A stretch of 12,630 nucleotides of DNA from Eubacteriales bacterium (GTDB lineage: Bacteria > Bacillota > Clostridia > Peptostreptococcales > Anaerovoracaceae). Within the stretch, counting starts at the first letter, position 1. The number at the start of each line of letters is the position of its first letter. Shown in pieces: positions 1 through 6,671 of the stretch. The notes beneath the pieces were generated by a model that worked only from the letters and a program-made list of their open reading frames with translations, was not told where the DNA came from and did no database searches. The DNA lies in NCBI GenBank assembly GCA_028692535.1, contig JAQUXD010000039.1, positions 1 to 12,630 of the forward strand. Direction: 5' to 3'. The translations under genes and the position numbers were made by a program.

Positions 1-359
1 TGGAAAATGAGTGGAAGCGCTACAAGTACAAGATCCTGGAAAAATCTCAAGCCGCCTATGATCAGATACGGGCACTGCTGGCCGATAAAGCTCTGGTTCA
101 GCCGGAGGCTTTTTACCGTCTTGTGGAGGACGGGTTGTTGACGGAAGATCGTGCGGGGAGTCAAATCAATGCCGCGCTCCATGTCTGGGGATATTTCAAA
201 AAGCAGGCGACTGTCGGGGAACAGGAAAAATTTTTCAAAGCGGTCCGGGCGGTGGAGAGCGGAACCGCAAACGGAGAGGTTTTGCGAAAGCTCCTCTGGC
301 GCATGACAGTCCGGTACGATCAGCCTTATTTGAAAGAATCCTATTACTTCTTCCTTTAA
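1..359 (+). CDS. DUF1722 (YbgA-like) protein, C-terminal part
   Basis: The reading frame is open from position 3 to the TAA at 357-359 (118 codons), and the start lies outside the window. A GTG at 123 is internal, because the frame upstream stays open and still matches the family. The residues EWKRYKYKILEKSQ near the left edge resemble the DUF1722 opening (W-x-x-x-K-Y-x-x-M-x-x-S-Q). The stretch NAALHVWGYFKKQ and the end YDQPYLKESYYF match the family's conserved 'N-H-x-x-GYFK' and 'Y-x-x-x-Y-L-x-x-Q-x-Y' segments. DUF1722 is often fused behind a DUF523 domain; whether DUF523 precedes it here cannot be seen. The biochemical role is not established. The final residues FFL are shorter than the usual '-PYP' tail. 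The family call is from recall of motifs, not from a search. Confidence 0.75.
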   Translation, partial: ENEWKRYKYKILEKSQAAYDQIRALLADKALVQPEAFYRLVEDGLLTEDRAGSQINAALHVWGYFKKQATVGEQEKFFKAVRAVESGTANGEVLRKLLWRMTVRYDQPYLKESYYFFL

Positions 360-372
360 ATGAATCGCAACA

Positions 373-397
373 AAAAAGGAGCCTGTGGCTCCTTTTT
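373..397. terminator. Bidirectional rho-independent terminator
   Basis: An 11-bp perfect stem has arms AAAAAGGAGCC (373-383) and GGCTCCTTTTT (387-397) around a TGT loop. It has an A-run on the left and a T-run on the right, so it works as a hairpin plus U-tract on either strand. It lies 13 nt after the DUF1722 stop on the + strand and 6 nt after the stop of the convergent CBS-ACT gene on the - strand, so one element ends both transcripts. Confidence 0.9.
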
Positions 398-403
398 GAT
401 TAT

Positions 404-1048
404 TTATTTTTCGGAGATGCTCATGACCTTGAATCCTGCGTTTTGGATCGCCTCCTCCAGCCCACGAATTTCGTGGCTGTCGGTTCGTAGCAGCATTTCC
501 GCGTCGCTGTCGTCACCGGATACGATCATCGCAAGGTGGCTGATGTTAGTGCCGGTCTCGGAGATCACCGCGCCGAGTTTAGAGAGCATGCCCGGCTTAT
601 TGGCGATTCGGATCACGACCCGAGTCCCGGTGAATCTGGCACCCAGCATATCGATCAGGGCATCAAAGAGATCGCTTTCCGTTACGATCCCAACCAATTT
701 ATTGTGATCGTCCACGACCAGGAGGGCGCTGATACGCTGATCGCGCATCAGGACCGCAGCATCTTCGATGTGCGCATCCGGCTGAACGGTGAACACATTT
801 TTTGTCATAGCGTCTCGAACGGTGGATTTGGAAAGCAGATAATTGATCTCAAATATGCTGAGCGTCGTTGCCTTGCTCGGCGACACGCGTTCCACATCGC
901 GGTCTGTGATGATGCCCACGACACGATCTCCGTCCAGCACCGGAACTTTTTTGAGATTTCTTTCTCTCATCAAGGCCATCAGGGCGCTGATCGATGCATT
1001 GACCTGGATCGTATAGGGATCTTTTGTCATGCGGTCTTTGATAAACAT
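404..1048 (-). CDS. CBS-CBS-ACT domain protein, AcuB-like
   Basis: This is a 214-residue cytosolic protein with a CBS pair followed by an ACT domain, the architecture and length of Bacillus AcuB. CBS1 spans about residues 1-56 (begins FIKDRMTKDPYTI, contains VPVLDGDRVVGIITDRD). CBS2 spans about 76-133 (TVRDAMTKNVFTV, then LVVDDHNKLVGIVTESDL). The ACT part spans about 143-213 and contains RIANKPGMLSKLGAVISE. CBS pairs bind adenosine nucleotides and ACT domains bind small metabolites such as amino acids, so a sensor or regulator is likely, but the partner is unknown. AcuB acts in acetoin use in Bacillus; no acetoin genes are nearby. The start at 1048 is chosen because AAAGGAGAAGGAATC precedes it; a start 20 codons upstream (1108) lacks a site and adds non-homologous sequence. 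It has its own promoter and a leader of about 210 nt. Confidence 0.88.
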   Translation of the reverse strand: MFIKDRMTKDPYTIQVNASISALMALMRERNLKKVPVLDGDRVVGIITDRDVERVSPSKATTLSIFEINYLLSKSTVRDAMTKNVFTVQPDAHIEDAAVLMRDQRISALLVVDDHNKLVGIVTESDLFDALIDMLGARFTGTRVVIRIANKPGMLSKLGAVISETGTNISHLAMIVSGDDSDAEMLLRTDSHEIRGLEEAIQNAGFKVMSISEK

Positions 1049-1095
1049 GATTCCTTCTCCTTTCAGCAGAACGCACACCTGCGGCATGCGTTCCA

Positions 1096-1223
1096 TACTA
1101 CAATTCAAGGTAAATGACGGCGTTTTTACTGTTACTGAACAAAGGATCTAATGAAAAGAGAGGAGGATGAACTCGCATAGCGAATTGCATGAAATCTTGT
1201 GTCTTTACCTTGATATTGTAGTA
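1096..1223 (-). repeat. Long inverted repeat in the leader of the CBS-ACT gene (RNA stem or MITE ends)
   Basis: TACTACAATTCAAGGTAAA (1096-1114) is the reverse complement of TTTACCTTGATATTGTAGTA (1204-1223) except for one extra base. In the - strand transcript this gives 19 base pairs with a single bulge around an 89-nt loop. The loop holds a second small hairpin, AACTCGC-ATA-GCGAATT (about 1170-1186, one G-U pair in RNA). The whole structure lies between the predicted transcription start (about 1259) and the start codon (1048), leaving the ribosome binding site free. Two readings fit: a cis-acting leader RNA, or a 128-bp MITE-like insertion, since both outer ends are TA (TA at 1096-1097 and 1222-1223), as in TA-targeting IS630/Tc1-type elements. 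I recognise no named riboswitch class or T-box motif. Confidence 0.7.
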
Positions 1224-1265
1224 CAGCCTGCCTGGACGCGCCCGCAATGCACATCCATTGAAGGT

Positions 1266-1294
1266 ATATTACTATCGCATTCATGGGTTGTCAA
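1266..1294 (-). promoter_or_regulatory. Sigma-A promoter of the CBS-ACT gene
   Basis: On the - strand the -35 box is TTGACA (1294-1289) and the -10 box is TAATAT (1271-1266), with exactly 17 bp between them. The -35 is a full consensus match and the -10 matches 5 of 6. The predicted start of transcription is near 1259, about 210 nt before the ATG at 1048. This shows that the CBS-ACT gene can be transcribed apart from the ureohydrolase gene upstream. Confidence 0.85.
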
Positions 1295-1307
1295 CAACTT
1301 TGTTGTT
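1293..1307. promoter_or_regulatory. Operator-like palindrome touching the -35 box
   Basis: AACAAC (1293-1298) and GTTGTT (1302-1307) form a perfect inverted repeat around TTT. It overlaps the last two bases of the -35 box (1293-1294). A dimeric regulator bound here could block or help RNA polymerase. No regulator is assigned; a 6-bp palindrome in an AT-rich region can also occur by chance. Confidence 0.35.
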
Positions 1308-1318
1308 AAGTTTTTGTT

Positions 1319-1360
1319 AAAAAGGCACAAGATTTTGCATCCTGGCGTAACACGCCTAGG
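1319..1360 (-). terminator. Weak terminator candidate after the ureohydrolase gene
   Basis: On the - strand a hairpin CCTAGGCGT-GTT-ACGCCAGG (1360-1341, one bulged A) overlaps the TAG stop at 1358-1356. The next run of five Ts is at 1323-1319, 17 nt past the stem, so the layout is poor for an intrinsic terminator. It may give partial termination, leaving the CBS-ACT gene mainly to its own promoter. Confidence 0.3.
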
Positions 1361-2297
1361 ATTCCTCCAGTTTTCCCAGCCTCTTGGCCAGATGTCCCCA
1401 GGCCTCCTGGATCAGTTTGCGTCCGGCAAACATGGAAGTGAGCGCAGGATCCAGCTTCGGCGAAATTTCCACGACGTCCATACCGATGATGTTTAAGCCT
1501 TCAAAACAGATTTCCAGAAGGTCTAAGACCTGTCTTGGGACAAGTCCGCCGAATTGCGGCGTTCCCGTTCCCGGGGCGAATCCGGGATCCAGGCCGTCGA
1601 TATCCAGCGTGATATAAACACGCTTATAGACCGACATAGCCCGGACCACTTCCTCTCCGACGGCTTCCATTCCGCGCCTGAAGCAGTCCTTTGCGCTGGC
1701 AACCTGGACCGGATGGGTCTTTTTGAATTCGTATTCATCTGGCTCGATCGAGCGTATGCCGATGAAATACATATTCTCGGTGCCGCTCACGTGATCCAGC
1801 TCCAAAGCTCTTCTCTGCGTGCTGCCGTGACTGAGCTTGTCGCCGCCGATGTGATCACAAAGATCGAAGTGCGCGTCGATATGGATGATGCCGAAGTCTT
1901 CGTCCACACCCCGGTCGATCCCCCTTAGAACAGGGATCGTAGTGCTGTGATCGCCGCCGACCATGACGAAAAATTTTTCCATGCGTACCAAACCGGCTAC
2001 ATACGCAGCGATTTCATCAAAATATTTTTCCCGATCCTGCCCATGTTCAAAATTGAAATCTCCTGCATCATAGATCTTCAGAGAGGCGTAGGATTCAAAA
2101 TCTTCCGTAAAAGGCGAAGGGGTATAAGTATTTTCTCTCAGGACCGCAGGTCCTTCCCCGGCGCCGCCGCGATAACTTACGGCTTCGTCAAAGGGGATTC
2201 CGAAAATCACAGAATCGACTTCCTTTTCGGACAAGGTCGGCTGATTCAATCCGCACCATACACCGGGGTTCAGCGCATTGGCATCTCGCGTTAGCAT
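1356..2297 (-). CDS. Agmatinase-family ureohydrolase
   Basis: This 313-residue protein belongs to the arginase/agmatinase superfamily of binuclear manganese enzymes, which release urea from guanidino compounds. The metal-binding motifs are intact: GGDH (His117), DAHFD (Asp141, His143, Asp145) and LDIDGLDP (Asp232, Asp234). GIPFDEAVSYRGGAGEGP (33-50), SHGST (157-160) and APGTGTPQFGG (241-251) follow the SpeB-type agmatinase pattern more than arginase. Agmatine to putrescine is the likely reaction, but guanidinobutyrate or related substrates cannot be excluded. The start at 2297 is chosen because AAAGGAG lies 6 nt before the ATG; an upstream ATG at 2315 would place that site inside the gene. 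The gene follows the GNAT gene with a 27-nt gap, so the two are probably cotranscribed. No arginine decarboxylase or spermidine synthase gene is in view. Confidence 0.88.
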   Translation of the reverse strand: MLTRDANALNPGVWCGLNQPTLSEKEVDSVIFGIPFDEAVSYRGGAGEGPAVLRENTYTPSPFTEDFESYASLKIYDAGDFNFEHGQDREKYFDEIAAYVAGLVRMEKFFVMVGGDHSTTIPVLRGIDRGVDEDFGIIHIDAHFDLCDHIGGDKLSHGSTQRRALELDHVSGTENMYFIGIRSIEPDEYEFKKTHPVQVASAKDCFRRGMEAVGEEVVRAMSVYKRVYITLDIDGLDPGFAPGTGTPQFGGLVPRQVLDLLEICFEGLNIIGMDVVEISPKLDPALTSMFAGRKLIQEAWGHLAKRLGKLEES

Positions 2298-2324
2298 AAC
2301 ATTTCTCCTTTCCATTCAGGCGCG

Positions 2325-2852
2325 TTACAAAGATAAAAACCGCTTGCTCCGCTTTCGGGTGATAATCATGTCCCAGGTGCCCCATTTCTCTTTCCCGAAC
2401 ATCAGGGATTTATCGTTGTGCGCCACGTCGACAAATCCTGCTGCTTTATAACACTTTCTTGCAGCCTCATTCTGATCGTAGACCTTTAGCGTGATACTGT
2501 CTGCTCCCAGAAGATGAAAGCAGTATCCCGCCGCAAGCTGTACCATGCGTCGACCGATTCCTTTGCCGCGCATTGCGGGATCGACGATGATGAAGCCCAG
2601 ATGTGCATTGTTGATTCTGGTCTCCAGGCGCATGACGGCGAAGAAGCCCACGGGAATGTCTGCCGCATTCAATGCGGTGAACATCGTTCCGTATCCTTCG
2701 GCGTCCAAAGCCATCCGCTTCCGATCAAGAGCGTCGACCGAAGGGGGATAGTCGATGAGGTTGGCACACCAAAGGGCGTGTTCCCGCTCATCGCGGATCC
2801 AGGTTTGTATGGCCGCCGCATCGGACGATCGATAGGGTCTCACTCGCAGCAT
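2325..2852 (-). CDS. GNAT-family N-acetyltransferase
   Basis: This 175-residue protein has the GNAT fold: an N-terminal RVRPYRSSDAAAIQTW helix region, and acetyl-CoA motif A with FIIVDPAMRGKGIGRRMV (Arg95-Gly-Lys-Gly-Ile-Gly100 binds the pyrophosphate). Motif B follows, with VYDQNEAARKCYKAAGF (124-140). The RimI-like motif set does not fix the substrate. Since the next gene in the operon is an agmatinase-like enzyme, a polyamine or related amine is one possibility, but that is inference from position only. The ATG at 2852 has GGAGGAG 4 nt upstream and an extended -10 promoter just beyond. The tail after about residue 165 (RKRSKRF) is basic and not part of the usual domain. Confidence 0.88.
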   Translation of the reverse strand: MLRVRPYRSSDAAAIQTWIRDEREHALWCANLIDYPPSVDALDRKRMALDAEGYGTMFTALNAADIPVGFFAVMRLETRINNAHLGFIIVDPAMRGKGIGRRMVQLAAGYCFHLLGADSITLKVYDQNEAARKCYKAAGFVDVAHNDKSLMFGKEKWGTWDMIITRKRSKRFLSL

Positions 2853-2872
2853 AATCTCCTCCGTCTTACAAA

Positions 2873-2881
2873 ATTATAACA
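2873..2881 (-). promoter_or_regulatory. Extended -10 promoter of the GNAT-ureohydrolase operon
   Basis: On the - strand TGTTATAAT (2881-2873) is a TGn extended element plus a full-consensus TATAAT. No good -35 box is seen 16-18 bp upstream, as is common with extended -10 promoters. Transcription would start near 2866, giving a leader of only about 14 nt that consists mostly of the ribosome binding site. Confidence 0.6.
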
Positions 2882-2906
2882 TATTTCTTACGAATTGATT
2901 CCTCGG

Positions 2907-2935
2907 TTGTTGCAAAACTTCTTCTGTAGTAGAAT
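2907..2935 (+). promoter_or_regulatory. Promoter of the DUF4230-like gene
   Basis: TTGTTG (2907-2912) and TAGAAT (2930-2935) are separated by 17 bp. The -10 matches 5 of 6 consensus bases and the -35 four of 6. Transcription would start near 2942, 29 nt before the ATG at 2971. It lies back to back with the - strand promoter at 2873-2881. Confidence 0.6.
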
Positions 2936-2970
2936 GAGCCATAGTTTGCAGTCAGGAGGAGTATATCCGT

Positions 2971-3675
2971 ATGAAATTGAAAAGAAAACCCGTGAGTTCC
3001 GTGCAGAATGGATGCCTGATGCCGTTGACGATTGCCGTGCTGGCGTTCCTTTTATTGGTCTCATCGCTGTATCTTTTTCCTCAATTTAAAGCATCCCTTG
3101 GGTTGAAAGATCTGCCAACCTCTTTTGATGAAATGAGGGCCGACAAAGTGATGGGCTATAAAACGATCGAGATCCGGGACAGTCTGCTTTCCGAATCCCG
3201 AAGGGCAGAATATCTCGTAGTGATGGAGCAGGATGTGAGCGTGGACATCGAAGTCAGTCAAATGCTATGGAATATCCCGCTCTTCGAAAAGACGAAGGTG
3301 ATCCATGCATACGGAATCGGTGTTTTCGGCATCGATCTGACGGATTTGAAACAAGAGGCCATTCAGGTCGACCATAACATCCGAGAAGTTGTTTTGACAT
3401 TAGGAGAGACCAAGCTCCTCTATGTGGAAAACGATCACGAGAAGACAACCTATGAAGAGACAGAGCATGCCCTGTTTGCCTTCGGGGAGATCCGTCTTAC
3501 AGCGGAGCAGCAAACCGTGGTGAATAAGGAGATCCAGGATGCAATGAAGGAAGCTCTTGCTTTGGTATCAACAGGCTTGGAAACGTCAAAGAGCGCCCGA
3601 AAAGCAGCAGAAGCTTTCTACGAGCCCCTGATCGGCGCCCTTGCGCCGGGGTACGATCTCGTGATCCTCCAATAG
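2971..3675 (+). CDS. Membrane-anchored DUF4230-like protein
   Basis: This 234-residue protein has a short basic N-terminus (MKLKRKP), one hydrophobic segment at about 18-36 and then a soluble domain. This suggests a single-pass anchor with the domain outside the membrane. The stretch IDLTDLKQEAIQVDHNIREVVLTLGETKLLYVENDHEKTTY (121-161), followed by an amphipathic helix, resembles DUF4230. That family has a beta-rich core with 'I-D-L-x-x-I' and 'V-x-I-x-L-P-x-P' signatures, though the proline pattern here is weaker. Function is unknown. The ATG at 2971 has AGGAGGA 10 nt upstream and a promoter in front. The gene converges on the second trkH gene (22-nt gap), with no clear terminator between them; a 10-bp direct repeat TTGCGCCGGG occurs at 3641-3650 and 3688-3697. 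The family call is from recalled patterns and is moderate. Confidence 0.65.
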   Translation: MKLKRKPVSSVQNGCLMPLTIAVLAFLLLVSSLYLFPQFKASLGLKDLPTSFDEMRADKVMGYKTIEIRDSLLSESRRAEYLVVMEQDVSVDIEVSQMLWNIPLFEKTKVIHAYGIGVFGIDLTDLKQEAIQVDHNIREVVLTLGETKLLYVENDHEKTTYEETEHALFAFGEIRLTAEQQTVVNKEIQDAMKEALALVSTGLETSKSARKAAEAFYEPLIGALAPGYDLVILQ

Positions 3676-3697
3676 TCGATACTGTCTTTGCGCCGGG

Positions 3698-5158
3698 TTA
3701 TTTATTGGGATTCCAGAAGGTTTTGCTGCCCAGCAGGAGCACCGTGTAGATCTCCAGTCGTCCGGTCAGCATCAACAGGCTCATAAAAAGCTTTGTGGGC
3801 GCGGCAAAGTACTCGTAATTCGCGAAGATCCCCATTTGACCGAAACTGGCCCCTGTATTGCTCAGCATCGCAGAAGATGCCAGAAATGCGGTACGCATAT
3901 CTTCCACATCCAGGGAGATGACAAACGCGCCGAAGAGAAAGACGGCCATATAAGTGAAAAAGAAGGCGACGATGGCATTGACAGTAGAGGTATCCAGTGT
4001 TTTCCCCTGAAGCTTGATACTGATCACCGCATTGGGATGGATGCGCATCGAGAAGCTTCGCCAGATCAGTTTGGACAGAATAACGATCCGGATCACTTTG
4101 AGCGCGCCTCCCGTTGATGCGGAAGATCCGCCTATGAAGGTGAGGATCATCAGAAGCGTCTTGGAGAAAGACGGCCAGGAGATAAAATCTGCACTGGCAT
4201 TGCCGGTGGTCGTCATAAAGGAAATGGTTTGGAATACACCGTACCGAAGAGCCTGAGGCGTTTCGTAGGTATCTGTGAGCCGCAGATTCAGGCTGACCAG
4301 AATCGCCGCGACCGCCATGATGAGCAGAAAGGCTTTCAGCTCGGTGTTTTTTCGTATTTTCAGAAAATCTCTTTTTAACACACAATAATAGAGGGAAAAA
4401 TTGACGCAGGACAGGATCATGAACACAGCGATCACGGCTTCGGCATAGGCGCTGTCGAAGTGCATCAGGCCATTGTTATAGCCCGTCAACCCGCTGGAGG
4501 CGATGCTTCCGAAGGAGAAAATAATCGCGTCGAACAGCGGCATTTTGCCTCCGAACAGGAGCAGGATCTGCACCAGTGTCAGAACTATATATACTAAATA
4601 AAGCTTTCGCGCGGAATCCTGATGTCTGGCATCCAGCTTCTGCAGGCTCAGACCCGGAGTCTCGGCTCGCAGGATGTTGTAGCCGTTGATCCCAAGAGCC
4701 GGGAGCACCGATATCACAAAGACAAGGATGCCCATGCCGCCCAGCCACTGGCAGAAAGATCGCCAGAAGATGATGCTGCGGGGCAGGGCTTCAATGTCGT
4801 GGAATACCGTGGCGCCGGTGGTCGTAAAGCCCGATACGGACTCGAAGAAGGCATCCGGGAACGAGGGCAGGACGCCGGAGATCATGTAAGGGAACGTACC
4901 GGTGAGCGAGGCGATCAGCCATCCTACAAACACGACAAGCATCCCGTCTCTGATCCGCAGGATCGTTTTCCTGCTGCGGGTAAACCATAAGGCACTCATT
5001 CCGATACTGATGACCACGGCAGCAGACACGCCAAAGCCGTGGGCCGCAGCTTCTTCCTTCAGGCGGAAGGCCATGAAAAACGAAGGCAGCATGGCCAGTC
5101 CGATCACGACCGCCAGAAAGCCTGCTATTCTAATGATGGCTGCCTTGTTGAGTGCCAA
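3698..5158 (-). CDS. trkH: TrkH-type potassium uptake channel subunit, second copy
   Basis: This 486-residue membrane protein is the ion-conducting subunit of a Trk/Ktr potassium uptake system. The four pore loops can be placed at TTTGAT (112-117), ASSGLT (220-225), TTTGNASADF (316-325) and SNTGASFGQMG (433-443), each with its filter glycine. The gating loop region reads STGGALK (348-354) where the upstream paralogue has STGGGIK. The conserved GRLE (466-469) in the last membrane helix is present. The start is TTG at 5158, supported by AGGAGG 5 nt upstream; that site overlaps the stop codon of the preceding trkH gene (tAGGAGG), so translation is probably coupled. It is about the usual TrkH length. 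It is last in the trkA-trkH-trkH order, and no terminator is visible downstream. Loop 2 and loop 4 differ from the first copy, so ion selectivity or gating may differ. Confidence 0.9.
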   Translation of the reverse strand: MALNKAAIIRIAGFLAVVIGLAMLPSFFMAFRLKEEAAAHGFGVSAAVVISIGMSALWFTRSRKTILRIRDGMLVVFVGWLIASLTGTFPYMISGVLPSFPDAFFESVSGFTTTGATVFHDIEALPRSIIFWRSFCQWLGGMGILVFVISVLPALGINGYNILRAETPGLSLQKLDARHQDSARKLYLVYIVLTLVQILLLFGGKMPLFDAIIFSFGSIASSGLTGYNNGLMHFDSAYAEAVIAVFMILSCVNFSLYYCVLKRDFLKIRKNTELKAFLLIMAVAAILVSLNLRLTDTYETPQALRYGVFQTISFMTTTGNASADFISWPSFSKTLLMILTFIGGSSASTGGALKVIRIVILSKLIWRSFSMRIHPNAVISIKLQGKTLDTSTVNAIVAFFFTYMAVFLFGAFVISLDVEDMRTAFLASSAMLSNTGASFGQMGIFANYEYFAAPTKLFMSLLMLTGRLEIYTVLLLGSKTFWNPNK

Positions 5159-5167
5159 TGGGTCCTC

Positions 5168-6634
5168 CTATTTGTTTCTGTTCCAAAATACCGGAGTAAA
5201 CAGCAGGATGATGGTGAACAGTTCCAAGCGCCCTGCGATCATCAGCAGGGACAGCAGCATCTTAGATGCTCCGCTGTAGAATGAGTAATTGAGTGTCGGT
5301 CCCACCATTTCAAATCCCGGTCCGATGTTGCTGATGCAGGCCACCACAGAGGATATCGCAGTGATCAGATCCACGTTCTCCAAACTGATCAGCAAGATGC
5401 TGATCATGGTCGTAAAAATGTAAAGGAGAACAAATCCCGCAACACCGGACATGACCTCCGGTCCCATGTTGCGATCGCCGGCGCGCATGGGAATAACGGC
5501 GTTGGGATGCAATCTTCTGTAGGCGCCTCTCTTGATGAGCTTGAAAACCAAAGCTGTACGGATCACCTTGATCCCGCCTCCCGTAGAGGAGGCGCAGGCG
5601 CCGACGATCATCAGGAACAGGAGAATCATTTTACAGGAAGCCGGCCACAGATCGAAATCCGCAGTCGCAAAACCGGTGGTGGTTATAATTGAAGCCACCT
5701 GAAAAAAGGCATAGCGGAAGCTCTCGATCGGATTTCCGTAAAAGTCTTTCCAAAGCAGCACTGCCGTGATGAAGAAGGTGGAACAGCCCACGATCATAAG
5801 ATAATATTTCAGTTCGAAATCCTGAAAAAACTGACGGACCTTTCCGGACAGAAGGGTGTGATACAGCGTAAAATTGACACCGGCCGCGATCATAAAGAAC
5901 CCGATGACCATATCGACATAGAAGCTGTCATAGGCGCCGACACTCGCGGCATAATTCGAAAATCCGCCTGTGCCCACAGTGCCGAAGGTGTGGACGCTTG
6001 CATCGTAAAGCGTCAATCCTCCCAACATCAGCAGGCTGATCTGAAGCAGAGACATGCCGGCGTAGATTTTGTAGAGGATTTTTGCGGTATCGTTGATCGT
6101 AAAGGATATCTTATCCATGGTCGGACCCGTGGTTTCCGCCCGCATGATCTTCTGTCCGCCGATGCCTAGCATGGGAAGCAACGCTACCGTCAGCACCAGG
6201 ATGCCCATACCGCCCAGCCAATGGGTGAAGGACCGCCAGAAAAGCATACCTCGGGGCAGGCTCTCGATATCGGTCAAAATCGAGGCTCCCGTGGTCGTAA
6301 AACCGGATGCAGTTTCGAAGTAAGCGTCGATCAGGCGGGGAATCGATCCGGACAGGACAAAGGGAAGGGCGCCCAGCAGGGACATGACCAGCCATGCGGT
6401 CCCCACGATAAAGAAGCCGTCCCGGGCACGAATGATGCTTCTTTCGGGTACGACGGTGCGCTTTCCCACAAAATAGCCCATTGCGATCATCGGGCCGCTG
6501 CACAGCAAAAAAGCTACCGCTTCGCTGCGCTCTCCATAATAAAGAGACACCAGCATGGGAAGCAGCATCGCTGTTCCTACCACGACGGTGACGGCGCTGA
6601 GTACTTTGATGATCGGTCCTCTGTGTAAAACCAT
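5168..6634 (-). CDS. trkH: TrkH-type potassium uptake channel subunit, first copy
   Basis: This 488-residue membrane protein has the four pore loops of the family: TTTGAS (113-118), GTGGFS (221-226), TTTGFATADF (318-327) and SNIGPGFEMVGP (435-446). It also has the glycine-rich gating loop SSTGGGIKVIR (349-359) and GRLELF in the last helix. These are close to the TrkH consensus. It should form a dimeric K+ channel controlled by a cytoplasmic TrkA ring. The start is uncertain: ATG at 6634 has only a weak AAAAGAAG site, while TTG at 6652 (6 residues longer) sits right against a hairpin and has no site. I chose the ATG. The gene follows trkA with a 37-nt gap and precedes a second, clearly different trkH by 9 nt. 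Confidence 0.92.
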   Translation of the reverse strand: MVLHRGPIIKVLSAVTVVVGTAMLLPMLVSLYYGERSEAVAFLLCSGPMIAMGYFVGKRTVVPERSIIRARDGFFIVGTAWLVMSLLGALPFVLSGSIPRLIDAYFETASGFTTTGASILTDIESLPRGMLFWRSFTHWLGGMGILVLTVALLPMLGIGGQKIMRAETTGPTMDKISFTINDTAKILYKIYAGMSLLQISLLMLGGLTLYDASVHTFGTVGTGGFSNYAASVGAYDSFYVDMVIGFFMIAAGVNFTLYHTLLSGKVRQFFQDFELKYYLMIVGCSTFFITAVLLWKDFYGNPIESFRYAFFQVASIITTTGFATADFDLWPASCKMILLFLMIVGACASSTGGGIKVIRTALVFKLIKRGAYRRLHPNAVIPMRAGDRNMGPEVMSGVAGFVLLYIFTTMISILLISLENVDLITAISSVVACISNIGPGFEMVGPTLNYSFYSGASKMLLSLLMIAGRLELFTIILLFTPVFWNRNK

Positions 6635-6652
6635 GACGCTTCTTTTCTGCAA

Positions 6653-6670
6653 CCGGACAGGCTTGTCCGG
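6653..6670 (-). other. Intergenic hairpin between trkA and the first trkH
   Basis: CCGGACA (6653-6659) and TGTCCGG (6664-6670) form a perfect 7-bp GC-rich stem with a 4-nt loop. It starts 2 nt after the trkA stop codon. No T-run follows on the - strand, so it is not an intrinsic terminator. It could protect the 3' end of a trkA message, set a processing boundary, or influence translation of the weakly started trkH. Confidence 0.6.
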
Positions 6671-6671
6671 G

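Noticed and set aside
536..1117. 193-codon open frame on the + strand
   Set aside because: It is antisense to the CBS-ACT gene, which has clear domains and a ribosome binding site; the predicted protein has no recognisable pattern.
1049..1260. A T-box leader upstream of the CBS-ACT gene
   Set aside because: No T-box sequence (GGTGGNACC-like) and no terminator with competing fold before the start codon.
1167..1496. 109-codon + strand frame preceded by AGGAGG
   Set aside because: The AGGAGG touches the ATG with no spacing, and the frame runs through the - strand promoter and into the ureohydrolase gene antisense. It resembles nothing known.
3641..3697. 10-bp direct repeat TTGCGCCGGG around the end of the DUF4230-like gene
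   Set aside because: It is only two short copies in GC-rich sequence with no mobile-element features; noted in the gene entry but not worth a separate claim.
3702..4385. 227-codon - strand frame inside the second trkH
   Set aside because: It is a shifted frame of an intact trkH gene, rich in Arg, His and Ser as expected for a shadow.
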